Shown piece by piece: positions 54,264 through 63,328 of a stretch of 64,000 bases of DNA. The stretch spans positions 23,447-87,446 of the forward strand of contig JAFUVV010000027.1 of NCBI GenBank assembly GCA_017477435.1. The letters are read 5' to 3'. Made by a program: the position numbers and the translations under genes. The number at the start of each line of letters is the position of its first letter. Position 1 is the stretch's first letter. Source of the stretch: Prevotella sp. (GTDB lineage: Bacteria; Bacteroidota; Bacteroidia; Bacteroidales; Bacteroidaceae). The notes under the pieces are model-generated. The model was not told where the DNA came from. It worked only from the letters and a program-made list of their open reading frames with translations, and searched no databases.

Positions 54264-54306
54264 CTAAAAAAATCGTTTTATAACATCAAAAATTTAAAAT
54301 TCGGCG

Positions 54307-54338
54307 CAAAGGTAGTTATTTCTGATGTAAATAACGAA
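54307..54338 (-). promoter_or_regulatory. Probable promoter of pnp
   Basis: On the minus strand TACCTTTG (54307-54314) as -7 box, 20-nt spacer and a weak -33 box TTCG (54335-54338); about 40 nt upstream of the ATG. Confidence 0.5.
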
Positions 54339-54530
54339 AAAAAATGCCATTATTTCAGCCTTTTACGTGGTTGTCGAGGGTAAAGAATAGTTAAAAAGAA
54401 ATAAAACCTTGGCAGCGGAGAGGGTGTTTTCCTGCGAGAGTACAACATTCTTGCACTCCGCGAAAATCACTCTACACTCTACACTCTCCACTCTACACTA
54501 ACAGTCCCCCTTTGGGGGATTAGGGGGCCT
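54339..54530. repeat. Intergenic region with CACTCTA heptamers and a G/C hairpin
   Basis: A 7-nt repeat CACTCTA in four units plus a partial lies at 54468-54500. It is followed by CCCCCTTTGGGGG (54504-54516), a hairpin just downstream of the GH127 gene that may end its transcript although no T-run follows. No gene is seen. Confidence 0.5.
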
Positions 54531-56909
54531 TCACTTCATTCTTTTGTTGACCATTTTCACGTCGAAGAGGGCTGGCGATCTGTGACCCTCGTTGGCTGCG
54601 AATCTCACTGTGACGCTCTCCTTGCCCCGGGTGACGTCGAGAGGTATGTCGTACGTGAGGTCGACGTAGGTGAGGTGCTGGCGCTCTTCGAGCCTGAGCT
54701 CTCCCACTTTCGCGTCGTCTACGTATATCGTTGCCTCTGGACGTTCCAGCTCGTCGCCCCACACGCGGCAGATGAGTTTGTAGCCCTCTGAAGCGTTGCT
54801 GTCGGCGGAGGCGTTTGTCTTGAGTCGATATTCAAACCATCCGCCCCGTTTCGCGCGGCGGTATTGCTTGTTCTTCACCCATCCGGCGTCGTACCATCCT
54901 GTGGTGTCGGCCTCCGAAAGGAGTGCGTGTGCCGCCTCGCTGTCGGCATTGCCGGCAACGACGTGGTCGGCGTAGCAGCGGAGCATCTCGTCGTATTCCT
55001 GGGCGGAGTAGATGTTCCAGTAGAGGGAGTAGCGCTTGTGATGCACTTTGTAGTAGGGCAGCAGCGTGATGTCCTTGCCTCCTACGGCTCTCGCGATGAA
55101 CCTCAGCGGTGCGTTCTTCTCGTGCTTCACCATCGACTCGGGCTTCTTCACGTTGCCCTTGAACTGCGGAATGTCGGCCAACGGCACATCTGTCTTCTTG
55201 TCGAGGCTGCCACCGACGATATCGCTGCCGTCAGTCACATCTGCCAATACCCCTGCCAGCACCAGCGGACCATATGTGAACGATCCCAGATGATTGCCGT
55301 CGTTAGCCCAGCGTATGTTAAGCGTCATGGGCAGTGTCATCTCTATGACGTCGCCCTTGCCGATGCCGCCGATGGTGATATATTCGTCATCGGAATTGTA
55401 TGTCACTTTCTTGCCGTTGTGCCTGACGCTCACATCTCCCTTGCACCACTGCGGATTACGGAGGGCTATATTGCCACTGAAGTGCCCCTTATCCTCGACA
55501 TAAACACTCACTTTGTCGCTCTCGGGGAATGCTGTCTCTACACGCACTTTCATTCCTTTCTCCTTCCACATCAGTGTTGCCGGTACATACATGTTCACGA
55601 GCAGTGTGCCGTCGTTGTTGTGATAGAAGACATTCTCGGCATACTTCGCATGATTTTCCATGCCGCTACCCACGCAACACCAGAAAGAGTCGTACGCTGT
55701 GCTGTATTGCTTCATCCCGCCTGGTTGCATGTTGGTGTAATATGTTATGCTACCCATGTGACATGGGTCGAGCGATGCCAGTATATGGTTGTAGAGTGCC
55801 CACTCGCAGTAGTCGGCATATTTCTTCTCGCCGGTGAGCATAAACAGGTTGCGCGACAACTTCAGCATGTTATACGTGTTGCATGTCTCTGCCGAGGGAT
55901 AATCGAGCAGGAATGATTCACTGTCGGCTTTACCGAAACGCTCATAGCAGCTGTTGCCGCCAATCACGGTGGTGTGATGCTTGGTGACTATCTCCCAGAA
56001 GTTCTTCGCAGCGCGCAGATAGAGCGGATTCTCGGTGTAGATATATTCTCGCGACAGCCCCACGAATTTCGGTATCTGGTCGTTGGCATGTCGCCAGCGG
56101 AGCACATCGTCGCCATTTGCTATCGGATAGACAACGTTCTTATGATTGAACTTCTCTGCAGTGCGTAGGAAACGCTCGTCACCGCTGATGACATAGATAT
56201 CAGTCATCACCTCTGCCATACCCCCTTGTTCCACCGACAGCATTGCCTGGAAGAGATCGCTGTTGGCTTCGAGGATGTAGGGCACTATCATGTCGGCAGT
56301 CTCGATGAGTAGCTGTCGTGCATTGTCGTTACCGGCATATAGCCACGCATCGCGCAAACCCGCAAGCACTTTATGAACACCATACCAGGCGTTACCCATG
56401 TTGTTCACGTTCCACGGCAGCCCTGCCTCATCGGGGCGGTTTAGTGTCAGTTCACCGCGATTCAGTTGTTCGAGCGATTTCTTAAGTCCTGCCGATAGCC
56501 ACCACCCTCCGTCAGCTGCCTCGTGGCATTGCCGTAGCTCATCCACCATATAGTCGAGACGTTCGCGGAAACGAGTGTCGCCCGTGGCTTTGTAATACAG
56601 TGCGCAAGCCGTCATGTAATGTCCATGTGTCACTCCTCCGTTTGTCTCCCAACCGCCGTAGTTCTTGCCTTTTGGCGTAAGCCCCGAGCGTTTCCTTACA
56701 TGGGGTATCAGACGGTCAACGTCGAGCGACAGCACATACTCCGCATGATGGTCCATCGCCTGACGGAAACAGCCGTCGCCAAGCGTCACATCGCTGAGAG
56801 CGAAAGGCTCCCAGTTGTAGCTCACCTTAGCCTCAGTCTGTGCCAAGGCGGTGCGGAGACAAAGAAACAGACAAACGGCAACAGCGGCCGTACGATAATT
56901 GATATTCAT
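54531..56909 (-). CDS. Secreted GH127 beta-L-arabinofuranosidase-like protein
   Basis: A 792-residue enzyme with signal peptide MNINYRTAAVAVCLFLCLRTALA. The alpha6/alpha6 barrel has GGWETNGGVTHGHYM and GYEC-like helices. The GH127 zinc and catalytic residues are present and at the expected positions: Glu and Cys in AETCNTYNMLK (about residue 340) and the Cys pair in FWCCVGSGMENH (about residue 410), where the nucleophile is cysteine. C-terminal beta domains (SFTYGPLVLAGVLAD, GWFEYRLKTNA) follow. GH127 removes beta-linked L-arabinofuranose, but related Bacteroides members act on other pectic sugars, so substrate is open. It has no adjacent SusC/D. Confidence 0.86.
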   Translation of the reverse strand: MNINYRTAAVAVCLFLCLRTALAQTEAKVSYNWEPFALSDVTLGDGCFRQAMDHHAEYVLSLDVDRLIPHVRKRSGLTPKGKNYGGWETNGGVTHGHYMTACALYYKATGDTRFRERLDYMVDELRQCHEAADGGWWLSAGLKKSLEQLNRGELTLNRPDEAGLPWNVNNMGNAWYGVHKVLAGLRDAWLYAGNDNARQLLIETADMIVPYILEANSDLFQAMLSVEQGGMAEVMTDIYVISGDERFLRTAEKFNHKNVVYPIANGDDVLRWRHANDQIPKFVGLSREYIYTENPLYLRAAKNFWEIVTKHHTTVIGGNSCYERFGKADSESFLLDYPSAETCNTYNMLKLSRNLFMLTGEKKYADYCEWALYNHILASLDPCHMGSITYYTNMQPGGMKQYSTAYDSFWCCVGSGMENHAKYAENVFYHNNDGTLLVNMYVPATLMWKEKGMKVRVETAFPESDKVSVYVEDKGHFSGNIALRNPQWCKGDVSVRHNGKKVTYNSDDEYITIGGIGKGDVIEMTLPMTLNIRWANDGNHLGSFTYGPLVLAGVLADVTDGSDIVGGSLDKKTDVPLADIPQFKGNVKKPESMVKHEKNAPLRFIARAVGGKDITLLPYYKVHHKRYSLYWNIYSAQEYDEMLRCYADHVVAGNADSEAAHALLSEADTTGWYDAGWVKNKQYRRAKRGGWFEYRLKTNASADSNASEGYKLICRVWGDELERPEATIYVDDAKVGELRLEERQHLTYVDLTYDIPLDVTRGKESVTVRFAANEGHRSPALFDVKMVNKRMK

Positions 56910-57066
56910 AGCAAAGAGTTTTATATTCTATTTAAATAACGCACTTCCAACACTTTTATTACATCAATTTCCGACAGCACCTCTGTGCTGAATATCGGCC
57001 ACAGATTTCTTTGATTAGTGATTTTCCCTTTAATCATTTATATGTAGGAAAATTTTATGCAATTTG

Positions 57067-57098
57067 TTTGCTTAATTCAATAATAATCCCGAACTTTG
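57067..57098 (+). promoter_or_regulatory. Probable promoter of the RHS island
   Basis: TTTG (57067-57070), 20-nt spacer, GAACTTTG (57091-57098), one mismatch to TAnnTTTG. A strong AAGGAGG ribosome-binding site (57150-57156) lies six nt before the GTG start of the first RHS gene. Confidence 0.5.
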
Positions 57099-57162
57099 CC
57101 TTTGACATTTAATATCTTTTGACCGACGACAAAGAAAACGCATATAAGGAAGGAGGAATTTA

Positions 57163-58221
57163 GTGGAAAACAGGTTTGTTTGGATATTATTTTGCACTAT
57201 ATGGCTTATCCGTCTCCCTGCTTTCTCTCAGCAGGGGAGCGGTGGTGAGAAGGTGTTTTTCTACCACCACGACCATCTCGGCAATACGGTGTGTGTGACC
57301 GATGAAGTTGGTGAAGTGGTGCAGCACGTAGAGTATCTGCCCACGGGTGAGGTGTTCATAGAAGAGAAGAATCCCGCCAGCACCTATGCAACGTCATACA
57401 AGTTCAATGGGAAGGAACTTGACGAGGAGACGGGCTTGTACTACTACGGCGCCCGCTACCTGCATCCGAAGTATGGCATGTGGCTAAGCACAGATCCAAT
57501 GGAGGGGAAGTATCCTCATATTAACACATATTGTTATGTTAATAATAATCCTATAAAATTTATAGACATAGATGGACGGGACGGTTTATTGACAGGCAGT
57601 GGAACGGCTGAAGATCCATATATAATTACAGCCATATATTATTATGAAAAAGGAACACTTGATTTTACCCAAATTAAAGGATTAAATAAAGCTATTAACG
57701 ATTACAATAATTATAGGAAGCCACGTAGGATAAAAAATGATAAAGGAGATAAGTTATTTGTGTTATTTAACCTGTCTATAAAGGAAGTGGAAGAAGTAAC
57801 ATCTGAGATAGTAAATAATGTTATCAGGGAATCTAACTCGGAAACTTATTATTTCGGAAATATTCTTGGGACAAGGCCAATAGATAGAGGAAAGACTACA
57901 GAATTGGGGTCTGCAAATGGATGGAGAATAGATTTGAACCCATTAAATATTAAAGAGTATGCCAATAATAATGGAATTAGTGAAGTAGATGTAATTAGAT
58001 GGACATACGTACATGAAATAGGACATAACCTAGGATTAGATCATAGTATGAATACAAGTATTATGCAATGTCTAAACGTCTCTTCTAATACTAACAGCCT
58101 CGGAATTCCTCAACCACCTATAATATCTCATCCTATAGTTGACAATAAGGGAGTTAAAATACTATTAAATTCTATCAATATGCCTCGCGTAAACTCCCTA
58201 GGCATATTATGGACTAAATAA
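57163..58221 (+). CDS. Short RHS-core protein with C-terminal metzincin toxin domain
   Basis: A 352-residue secreted polymorphic-toxin-like protein. GTG start, signal peptide MENRFVWILFCTIWLIRLPA. Residues 35-130 are the conserved RHS-associated core (HDHLGNTVCVTDEVGE, KFNGKELDEETGLYYYGARY, WLSTDPMEG). The remainder is AT-rich and unrelated to the other RHS genes. It contains VHEIGHNLGLDHSMN, an exact HExxHxxGxxH zinc motif, and SIMQC as a possible Met-turn, so the toxin domain is a predicted metzincin protease. The usual long YD-repeat barrel is absent, leaving signal peptide plus core only. A candidate immunity gene starts nine nt later. Confidence 0.8.
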   Translation: MENRFVWILFCTIWLIRLPAFSQQGSGGEKVFFYHHDHLGNTVCVTDEVGEVVQHVEYLPTGEVFIEEKNPASTYATSYKFNGKELDEETGLYYYGARYLHPKYGMWLSTDPMEGKYPHINTYCYVNNNPIKFIDIDGRDGLLTGSGTAEDPYIITAIYYYEKGTLDFTQIKGLNKAINDYNNYRKPRRIKNDKGDKLFVLFNLSIKEVEEVTSEIVNNVIRESNSETYYFGNILGTRPIDRGKTTELGSANGWRIDLNPLNIKEYANNNGISEVDVIRWTYVHEIGHNLGLDHSMNTSIMQCLNVSSNTNSLGIPQPPIISHPIVDNKGVKILLNSINMPRVNSLGILWTK

Positions 58222-58230
58222 AATAAATAA

Positions 58231-58815
58231 ATGAGAAACATATTTATTATAATACTATTATCATTCTGCCAATCATTATATGCAGTGGTAGATTGTTATA
58301 TAGAGGGGTTTTATATAATTCAATATTTAAAATCTGAGGTATTCGGGGCAAATTGTGATGGGCAAGTTATTGATTACTCAAAAAAATACTTCTATTTTAC
58401 AGAAAGTGTCAATGGTGTAAAGATGATGGTTGATTCTATACAAATTTTCCATTCTTTATCTAATGAACATTATAAAAATATTGAAATATATCAATTCCCT
58501 CCGTTTGACAGTATTGATAACAAGTGTTGTTATAATTCGAATAGTATACTTAGTGATGGGCCATTCTTTATTTTACATGGAGATTCGTTGCATGTGTATT
58601 CGATTCACCGAATTCGGGGACATGCCATTCGTTTGACAATCGATAATGATTATTTGAACACAAGTAGAAGAATGAGGTTAGCGGTGGAATATAATATTGA
58701 TAATGTTGAAGATAGAATCCCTTCCTTTTATCTATATCTTATGTGCGATTTTGAAGATAAATATTCTAATGAGCTTTCATCTTTCTTTAAAGAAATTCAA
58801 GAAAAAAATGATTAA
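58231..58815 (+). CDS. Secreted hypothetical protein, candidate immunity to the metzincin toxin
   Basis: A 194-residue protein with a signal peptide (MRNIFIIILLSFCQSLYA). The mature part is beta-rich and acidic, with no recognised family. It starts nine nt after the metzincin RHS gene and has the same low GC content. By analogy with RHS/immunity pairs it is the best candidate inhibitor, and its predicted periplasmic location would fit a secreted protease toxin. This is inference from position only. Confidence 0.5.
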   Translation: MRNIFIIILLSFCQSLYAVVDCYIEGFYIIQYLKSEVFGANCDGQVIDYSKKYFYFTESVNGVKMMVDSIQIFHSLSNEHYKNIEIYQFPPFDSIDNKCCYNSNSILSDGPFFILHGDSLHVYSIHRIRGHAIRLTIDNDYLNTSRRMRLAVEYNIDNVEDRIPSFYLYLMCDFEDKYSNELSSFFKEIQEKND

Positions 58816-58960
58816 CAGCGAAAGCGAGAATGGTGATATAGGACAGAAAGTAGACGGTGAGACTGGTGGAACAGAGTTTTTTACGAATGAGATGGGAACT
58901 GCGGAAAAACGAATATGATGATTATCAAAACCGTGTTATATATGAATAAAACCAATTGAT
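58816..58960. other. Short junction between RHS modules, origin unclear
   Basis: About 145 nt with no supported gene. Short open frames cross it, but none has a recognisable domain. It may be the scar of a module replacement between the first immunity candidate and the next small gene. Confidence 0.35.
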
Positions 58961-59473
58961 ATGAAAAGCAAATTATATATTTTTGTTCTTTTGGTATTAA
59001 TATGTCTAAGCATATGTACCATTAGATTCGTTAAGTCGCGTATTCCTAAACAAGTATGTAAAACAGAAATGACAGGAATCTATAATTCTAATGTAAAGCT
59101 ACAGGAATATGACATAAGCAGATGTCATTCCTTAACGAGTTATCTTGATAGTTTAACGTCTGAGGATGGTAATACATATATAGAAATGGAGGTTTTCATG
59201 AGTCATGATTATTCTTTCCGCGCAAAATTTTGGCTATATCATGGTTCTATTATCTTTTCTGGAATTGATAATGCATATGGTGTTTGTTATACAAAAGATT
59301 CTATACCAGTTTTTATTTATGGTGAACGGACTCCTTTTTTCGTTGAAAAAGGAACTTTCCACTCTTTTTCTACACAAGAACCATCTGAACACGCGATAAT
59401 ATGTCCTGGCTTTAGAATGCAATTATTTTATTTAAAATGGGAAAAAAAGAATTTATATGAGACTTACCAGTGA
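58961..59473 (+). CDS. Membrane-anchored hypothetical protein, possible orphan immunity gene
   Basis: A 170-residue protein with one N-terminal hydrophobic segment (YIFVLLVLICLSICTI) and an extracytoplasmic domain of about 145 residues with three or four cysteines. No family recognised. It lies before, not after, the second RHS gene and overlaps its first codons by 17 nt. If RHS loci here follow the toxin-then-immunity order, its cognate toxin has been lost or replaced. Confidence 0.5.
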   Translation: MKSKLYIFVLLVLICLSICTIRFVKSRIPKQVCKTEMTGIYNSNVKLQEYDISRCHSLTSYLDSLTSEDGNTYIEMEVFMSHDYSFRAKFWLYHGSIIFSGIDNAYGVCYTKDSIPVFIYGERTPFFVEKGTFHSFSTQEPSEHAIICPGFRMQLFYLKWEKKNLYETYQ

Positions 59474-60446
59474 TCATCTTGGCAGTACGACCTATATCAC
59501 CGACCGCGAGGGCAACCTCGAGCAATATCTTTCATACCTTCTCTACGGTGAAGTATTCATCGAAAAGTCCTTCAAGGCTGCCTATGCAACGTCATACAAG
59601 TTCAACGGCAAGGAACTTGACGAGGAGACGGGCTTGTACTACTACGGCGCCCGCTACCTGCATCCGAAGTATGGCATGTGGCTAAGCACAGATCCAATGG
59701 AGGGGACAGCCACTAATGTGAGTTCTTATGCATATTGTCATGGAAATCCCATTATATTAATAGACCCCACGGGGCTTTATGATTATGAAAACACTATAAA
59801 AGAGGGACAGAATTATAACGTTATAGCAGTGTTCCCCGAAAAATACGATAAAGACAGAACCCTAATGAAAGACCATGCAAGAGCCGTTGAAAATGGCATA
59901 CCCGTTATTATAGTCTCTGATGTGTGGGACTTGTCTGACGCAATGACAAACCTTTCAGAAATAGGAGTAAGCACCAAAGCATATGCACTAAATAGTCATG
60001 GTAGTGCAGGAGGTGGAGAATATAACGTTCCTTCCTCTTTCAAAATTGGATCCATTACAATGGGATATAGTTCTGATTTTTCACCTCTGGCAGAGGGATT
60101 TAGTGGAAAAGTGATATTTATTGGTGCTTGCAACGTAGGGTCTATATCAGGGAGAGGCGATAAACTTGTTGAAAATATGTCAAAAGCAACTAATTCCTTA
60201 GTGATAGCATCATGTCATCCAATATATGGAGGTTATGAGTATGATGGTAGCAAATGCTTAAATTATTGGAATATTCCCTTCTCTCCAAAAGATACGGATA
60301 ATAAGTTTATAATGTCTGAAAATGGTTCTCCTTTTTCGTACATTAGGGACGTCACAATAGATAAAAATAGAGGTATTAATTGGGATAGTAGAAGTATCTT
60401 CTATCCCTTTACAAAGACGATAGGACAACTCCTTATTAAGAAATAA
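59457..60446 (+). CDS. Truncated RHS-core module with caspase-like (clan CD) domain
   Basis: A 329-residue frame with no signal peptide. It begins inside the RHS core (SDHLGSTTYITDREG). A stretch of about 115 nt (59587-59703) is nearly identical to 57387-57503 of the first RHS gene. After the core and the DPTGL boundary motif comes an AT-rich domain of about 215 residues. It contains AYALNSHGSAGGGEY and VIFIGACNVGS, the His and Cys dyad pattern of clan CD cysteine peptidases (caspase, CHAT, DUF4347-like). The gene is probably an orphan tip that would be expressed only after recombination with a full RHS gene, or through coupling with the preceding gene. A lipoprotein gene follows in seven nt. 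Confidence 0.7.
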   Translation: MRLTSDHLGSTTYITDREGNLEQYLSYLLYGEVFIEKSFKAAYATSYKFNGKELDEETGLYYYGARYLHPKYGMWLSTDPMEGTATNVSSYAYCHGNPIILIDPTGLYDYENTIKEGQNYNVIAVFPEKYDKDRTLMKDHARAVENGIPVIIVSDVWDLSDAMTNLSEIGVSTKAYALNSHGSAGGGEYNVPSSFKIGSITMGYSSDFSPLAEGFSGKVIFIGACNVGSISGRGDKLVENMSKATNSLVIASCHPIYGGYEYDGSKCLNYWNIPFSPKDTDNKFIMSENGSPFSYIRDVTIDKNRGINWDSRSIFYPFTKTIGQLLIKK

Positions 60447-60452
60447 CACCAC

Positions 60453-61370
60453 ATGAGACCGACAACGATAATTATAGCATTGGCCTTACTTGCCCAATGT
60501 ACATCAACTAAAAGAGATTCTTTTAACATGTGTCAAACAAACATGTTTGACAGTATCGTTCCCACAACAATTGATAGTTCACATAATCACAAGGCTGTAC
60601 GGGAGTCAATAATAAGGTGTCCGTATTGTTCTCAAAAGAATATTGAAGGGATTTCAAACTACAAGAAATTCCAGACTTTTGACGAATTTACGATGAATGG
60701 AGTTGGAAGAACCATAAAGTCTCCGTTTGTTTATGTTAAGATGATAGATGAAAACATTATACATGTAAAGCTGTCAAATAATATTGACAGTACTATATGC
60801 TATATGAGAAAGGGGAAATATTGGGAGAACATAATATGTGAGGAACTTTGGAAAGCCTCCTACAAATGTATTAAAAATGGGGAAAGTGCAGCAGGGGGAA
60901 TGCCAGCAAGAATACACCAACGATATATAATGCCCGACACCATTGTTGAAGTCAGTACCGCCATTATAGAAGACGAAGAGACATCCGTCGTCTTTGTTAA
61001 GACAAATAGTAAAATGTTTACCCTTCGTTCGCTTTCATTCAATGAAGCAAGTCTTTCTATAGATTCCATTTGCATGATGTGCAGATATTATACAGAGAAA
61101 GGGGAACGTGATTTTCTGGAGACGTTCCATAATTATAGAGTTTCGCAGATGGAGAAAGTATGGACGAAAGACTCGCTGGAGTATGTTGCCTTGCTAGGGA
61201 AGTATAATCAAGCTAAGGATGTATATGCATACAAGTTGAATTCCTTAGGCGAGTATGGGGCTATCCCGGGGTTAGATAAGTTTACGAATGAGACTTATCA
61301 ACTTATTTCTGAAGATGAAATTAGAAAGATCAGAGAACGTGAAAATAATAAATGGGTATTTGAAAGATAA
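60453..61370 (+). CDS. Lipoprotein, candidate immunity to the caspase-like toxin
   Basis: A 305-residue protein with a lipoprotein-type signal peptide (IIIALALLAQCTSTK, lipidated Cys 16). The mature part contains RCPYCSQKN, KSPFVYVKMID and a helical C-terminal third with charged residues. No family recognised. It follows the caspase-like RHS module by seven nt and has similar low GC content, so it is the candidate immunity factor. An envelope location fits an extracytoplasmic protease target. The next RHS segment begins at its stop codon. Confidence 0.5.
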   Translation: MRPTTIIIALALLAQCTSTKRDSFNMCQTNMFDSIVPTTIDSSHNHKAVRESIIRCPYCSQKNIEGISNYKKFQTFDEFTMNGVGRTIKSPFVYVKMIDENIIHVKLSNNIDSTICYMRKGKYWENIICEELWKASYKCIKNGESAAGGMPARIHQRYIMPDTIVEVSTAIIEDEETSVVFVKTNSKMFTLRSLSFNEASLSIDSICMMCRYYTEKGERDFLETFHNYRVSQMEKVWTKDSLEYVALLGKYNQAKDVYAYKLNSLGEYGAIPGLDKFTNETYQLISEDEIRKIRERENNKWVFER

Positions 61371-63045
61371 CTGCCGCTTCCAGTTGGATAGCATCGCAGA
61401 GGACAGCATCTATCGTGATATCACCGCGACGGGAAGAACCTATCTGTACAAGAACCACGCCTTCGAGTACGACAAGAACGGAAATATGCTCTACGAGAAC
61501 ACAGCCCGGAAGCATAAGAATGGCATTTTTGAGAACAAGACCTCAGAAATAAAATATCTTTGGGACGAGGAGAACCGTCTCTCTGCTATCAGCGAGAACG
61601 GCTATGTGTCCTGTTACCTTTATGACAGCGATGGTAATCGCACAGTTAAGCAGCACGGAGGATTAAGCGGACATTATGTGAACTCAAATGCCAACAGTCA
61701 AGATATCGACTCCGTGAATCACGTGACGGATCGTCGGGAATGTGTGATATATGTCAATCCGTTCATGACCTACACCAATCCGGACCGTGATGATACCTAT
61801 ACGAAGCACATATACATCGGTGGCGAGAGGATAGTATCGAAAATAGGCGACACAAGCGCTTACTTGAACGATCCTTTTACTAACTTTGCGAGCTATGGTT
61901 TGTATGGTGATCTGACATACTACCAGTCAAAAAAAGACTCCTTAGAACAAGTCCAGATATTAAACTATGAGAAGCTTGGCGTTCCGTTTATCGGTATAGA
62001 CAATGACACCCATGAATACGGCTATCCGTCAATGCGCTCGTCTGGCACTGACAGTCTGTCTCTGCGTGGCTTGGGGCAGGGACCGTATGAGGATCTTCAA
62101 TATTACTATCACAAGGATCATCTCGGCAGTTCAGTTTGCATTACCGATTCCACGGGACAGATTGTACAGCATGTAGAATATATTCCATATGGTGAGGTGT
62201 TTATTGAAGAGCGTAATCCTCAGTCATCCTATGCCTCACCTTACAAGTTCAACGGCAAGGAACTTGACGAAGAAACGGGGTTGTACTACTACGGCGCAAG
62301 ATATTTACATCCTAAGTATGCAATGTGGTTGAGTACCGACCCTATGGAGGGTAAGTATCCGAATGTAAGCAGCTACATTTATTGCCATGACAATCCAATT
62401 TATTTTATTGAAAATGATGGAAAAGTCCCTAGAATTTATATCGAAAGACAGGGAATCGGTCATGTTTTTCTTACAATTGGTGAAGGGGAAAAAACGATTG
62501 TATACACATATGGAAGATACATTGGTGGAGATAAAGGAAAATCCTGTGCAAATAGCCTTGATCCAACTGGATTAGGCGTACTTATAAGATTAACAGGAAA
62601 AGAAGCAATTCGTTATATAAAACATGAGTTATCTGATTTGAAGGCTAGCGTGTATGAATTTTCGGATGCAAATGATTTTAAATCTAAAGAATTTATGGAG
62701 TTACTGTATAATAAGGGACGAGTGTTGACGAAGGCAGAATCTGAAAAATATAATCAAAATGCCAATAAATATGGGACTTCACAAGATGCAAGAGTTATTG
62801 ATAAATACCATTTGCTTAATAATAATTGTACAACAAAATCCATTACAGGAGTTAAGGCTGGAGGGACGCAAGAGGATTTTTTGGAAGATGGTGGAAATGT
62901 CCCCATACCTAATGGCCCCCATATTATGTACCAGCCAATAACTCCCACAGGTATTGATAACCATCTCTCAGAAAAATCGAAATTGAATGGCAGTGCTGTT
63001 AAAAATGTTACAAGTAAAATGAATAGAGAATTCAATAAAAAATAA
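61288..63045 (+). CDS. 5'-truncated RHS gene with permuted papain-like C-terminal domain
   Basis: The open frame begins at 61288, but homology to RHS/YD-repeat proteins starts only near 61372, right at the end of the lipoprotein gene, so the ATG at 61288 is probably not a true start. Residues 45-120 hold YD-repeat-like blocks (HAFEYDKNGNMLYEN, LWDEENRLSAISENGY, LYDSDGNRTVKQHGG). The RHS core spans about 270-385 (KDHLGSSVCITDSTGQ, FNGKELDEETGLYYYGARY). The last 190 residues contain GIGHVFLTIGEGEKTIVYTY and LLNNNCTTKSITGV, a His-then-Cys order as in permuted papain-like (PPPDE/NlpC-related) peptidases. This is the longest RHS fragment here. No secretion signal is attached. Confidence 0.65.
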   Translation: MRLINLFLKMKLERSENVKIINGYLKDNCRFQLDSIAEDSIYRDITATGRTYLYKNHAFEYDKNGNMLYENTARKHKNGIFENKTSEIKYLWDEENRLSAISENGYVSCYLYDSDGNRTVKQHGGLSGHYVNSNANSQDIDSVNHVTDRRECVIYVNPFMTYTNPDRDDTYTKHIYIGGERIVSKIGDTSAYLNDPFTNFASYGLYGDLTYYQSKKDSLEQVQILNYEKLGVPFIGIDNDTHEYGYPSMRSSGTDSLSLRGLGQGPYEDLQYYYHKDHLGSSVCITDSTGQIVQHVEYIPYGEVFIEERNPQSSYASPYKFNGKELDEETGLYYYGARYLHPKYAMWLSTDPMEGKYPNVSSYIYCHDNPIYFIENDGKVPRIYIERQGIGHVFLTIGEGEKTIVYTYGRYIGGDKGKSCANSLDPTGLGVLIRLTGKEAIRYIKHELSDLKASVYEFSDANDFKSKEFMELLYNKGRVLTKAESEKYNQNANKYGTSQDARVIDKYHLLNNNCTTKSITGVKAGGTQEDFLEDGGNVPIPNGPHIMYQPITPTGIDNHLSEKSKLNGSAVKNVTSKMNREFNKK

Positions 63046-63047
63046 AA

Positions 63048-63266
63048 ATGAGGAACGTATTTTATAAATTGGGTATGGGATTAATTTCTTTATTTGTTTT
63101 ATATTTTAGTGTTAGCATATATTTAAATGGTCTCGTTTGCCAGAAATATGATGCGGTGAGTCAAGAGGATATTAATTATGTTGTTCTCTATTCTAAAATA
63201 GTCATTATTTATAGTTTGATAACGTTTTGTTCCTTTTTATTTTCGTTATTTAAATCAAAAACATAA
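63048..63266 (+). CDS. Small two-TM membrane protein, candidate immunity to the papain-like toxin
   Basis: A 72-residue protein with two hydrophobic segments (GMGLISLFVLYFSVSIYL and IVIIYSLITFCSFLF) and a short charged loop between. It starts three nt after the RHS gene stop. Two-TM proteins are frequent immunity factors for toxins that reach the periplasm or inner membrane. Family unknown. Confidence 0.5.
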   Translation: MRNVFYKLGMGLISLFVLYFSVSIYLNGLVCQKYDAVSQEDINYVVLYSKIVIIYSLITFCSFLFSLFKSKT

Positions 63267-63328
63267 AAGAGTTTGAAAAGATGATGATTATAAATCATTT
63301 TTGTCATTTATTTTTAATTTATCGTAAT

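Noticed and set aside
34323-56909. The 34-57 kb region as a complete polysaccharide utilisation locus
   Set aside because: There is no SusC/SusD pair, no hybrid two-component or SusR regulator, genes face both ways and housekeeping genes (pnp, fur) are interspersed.
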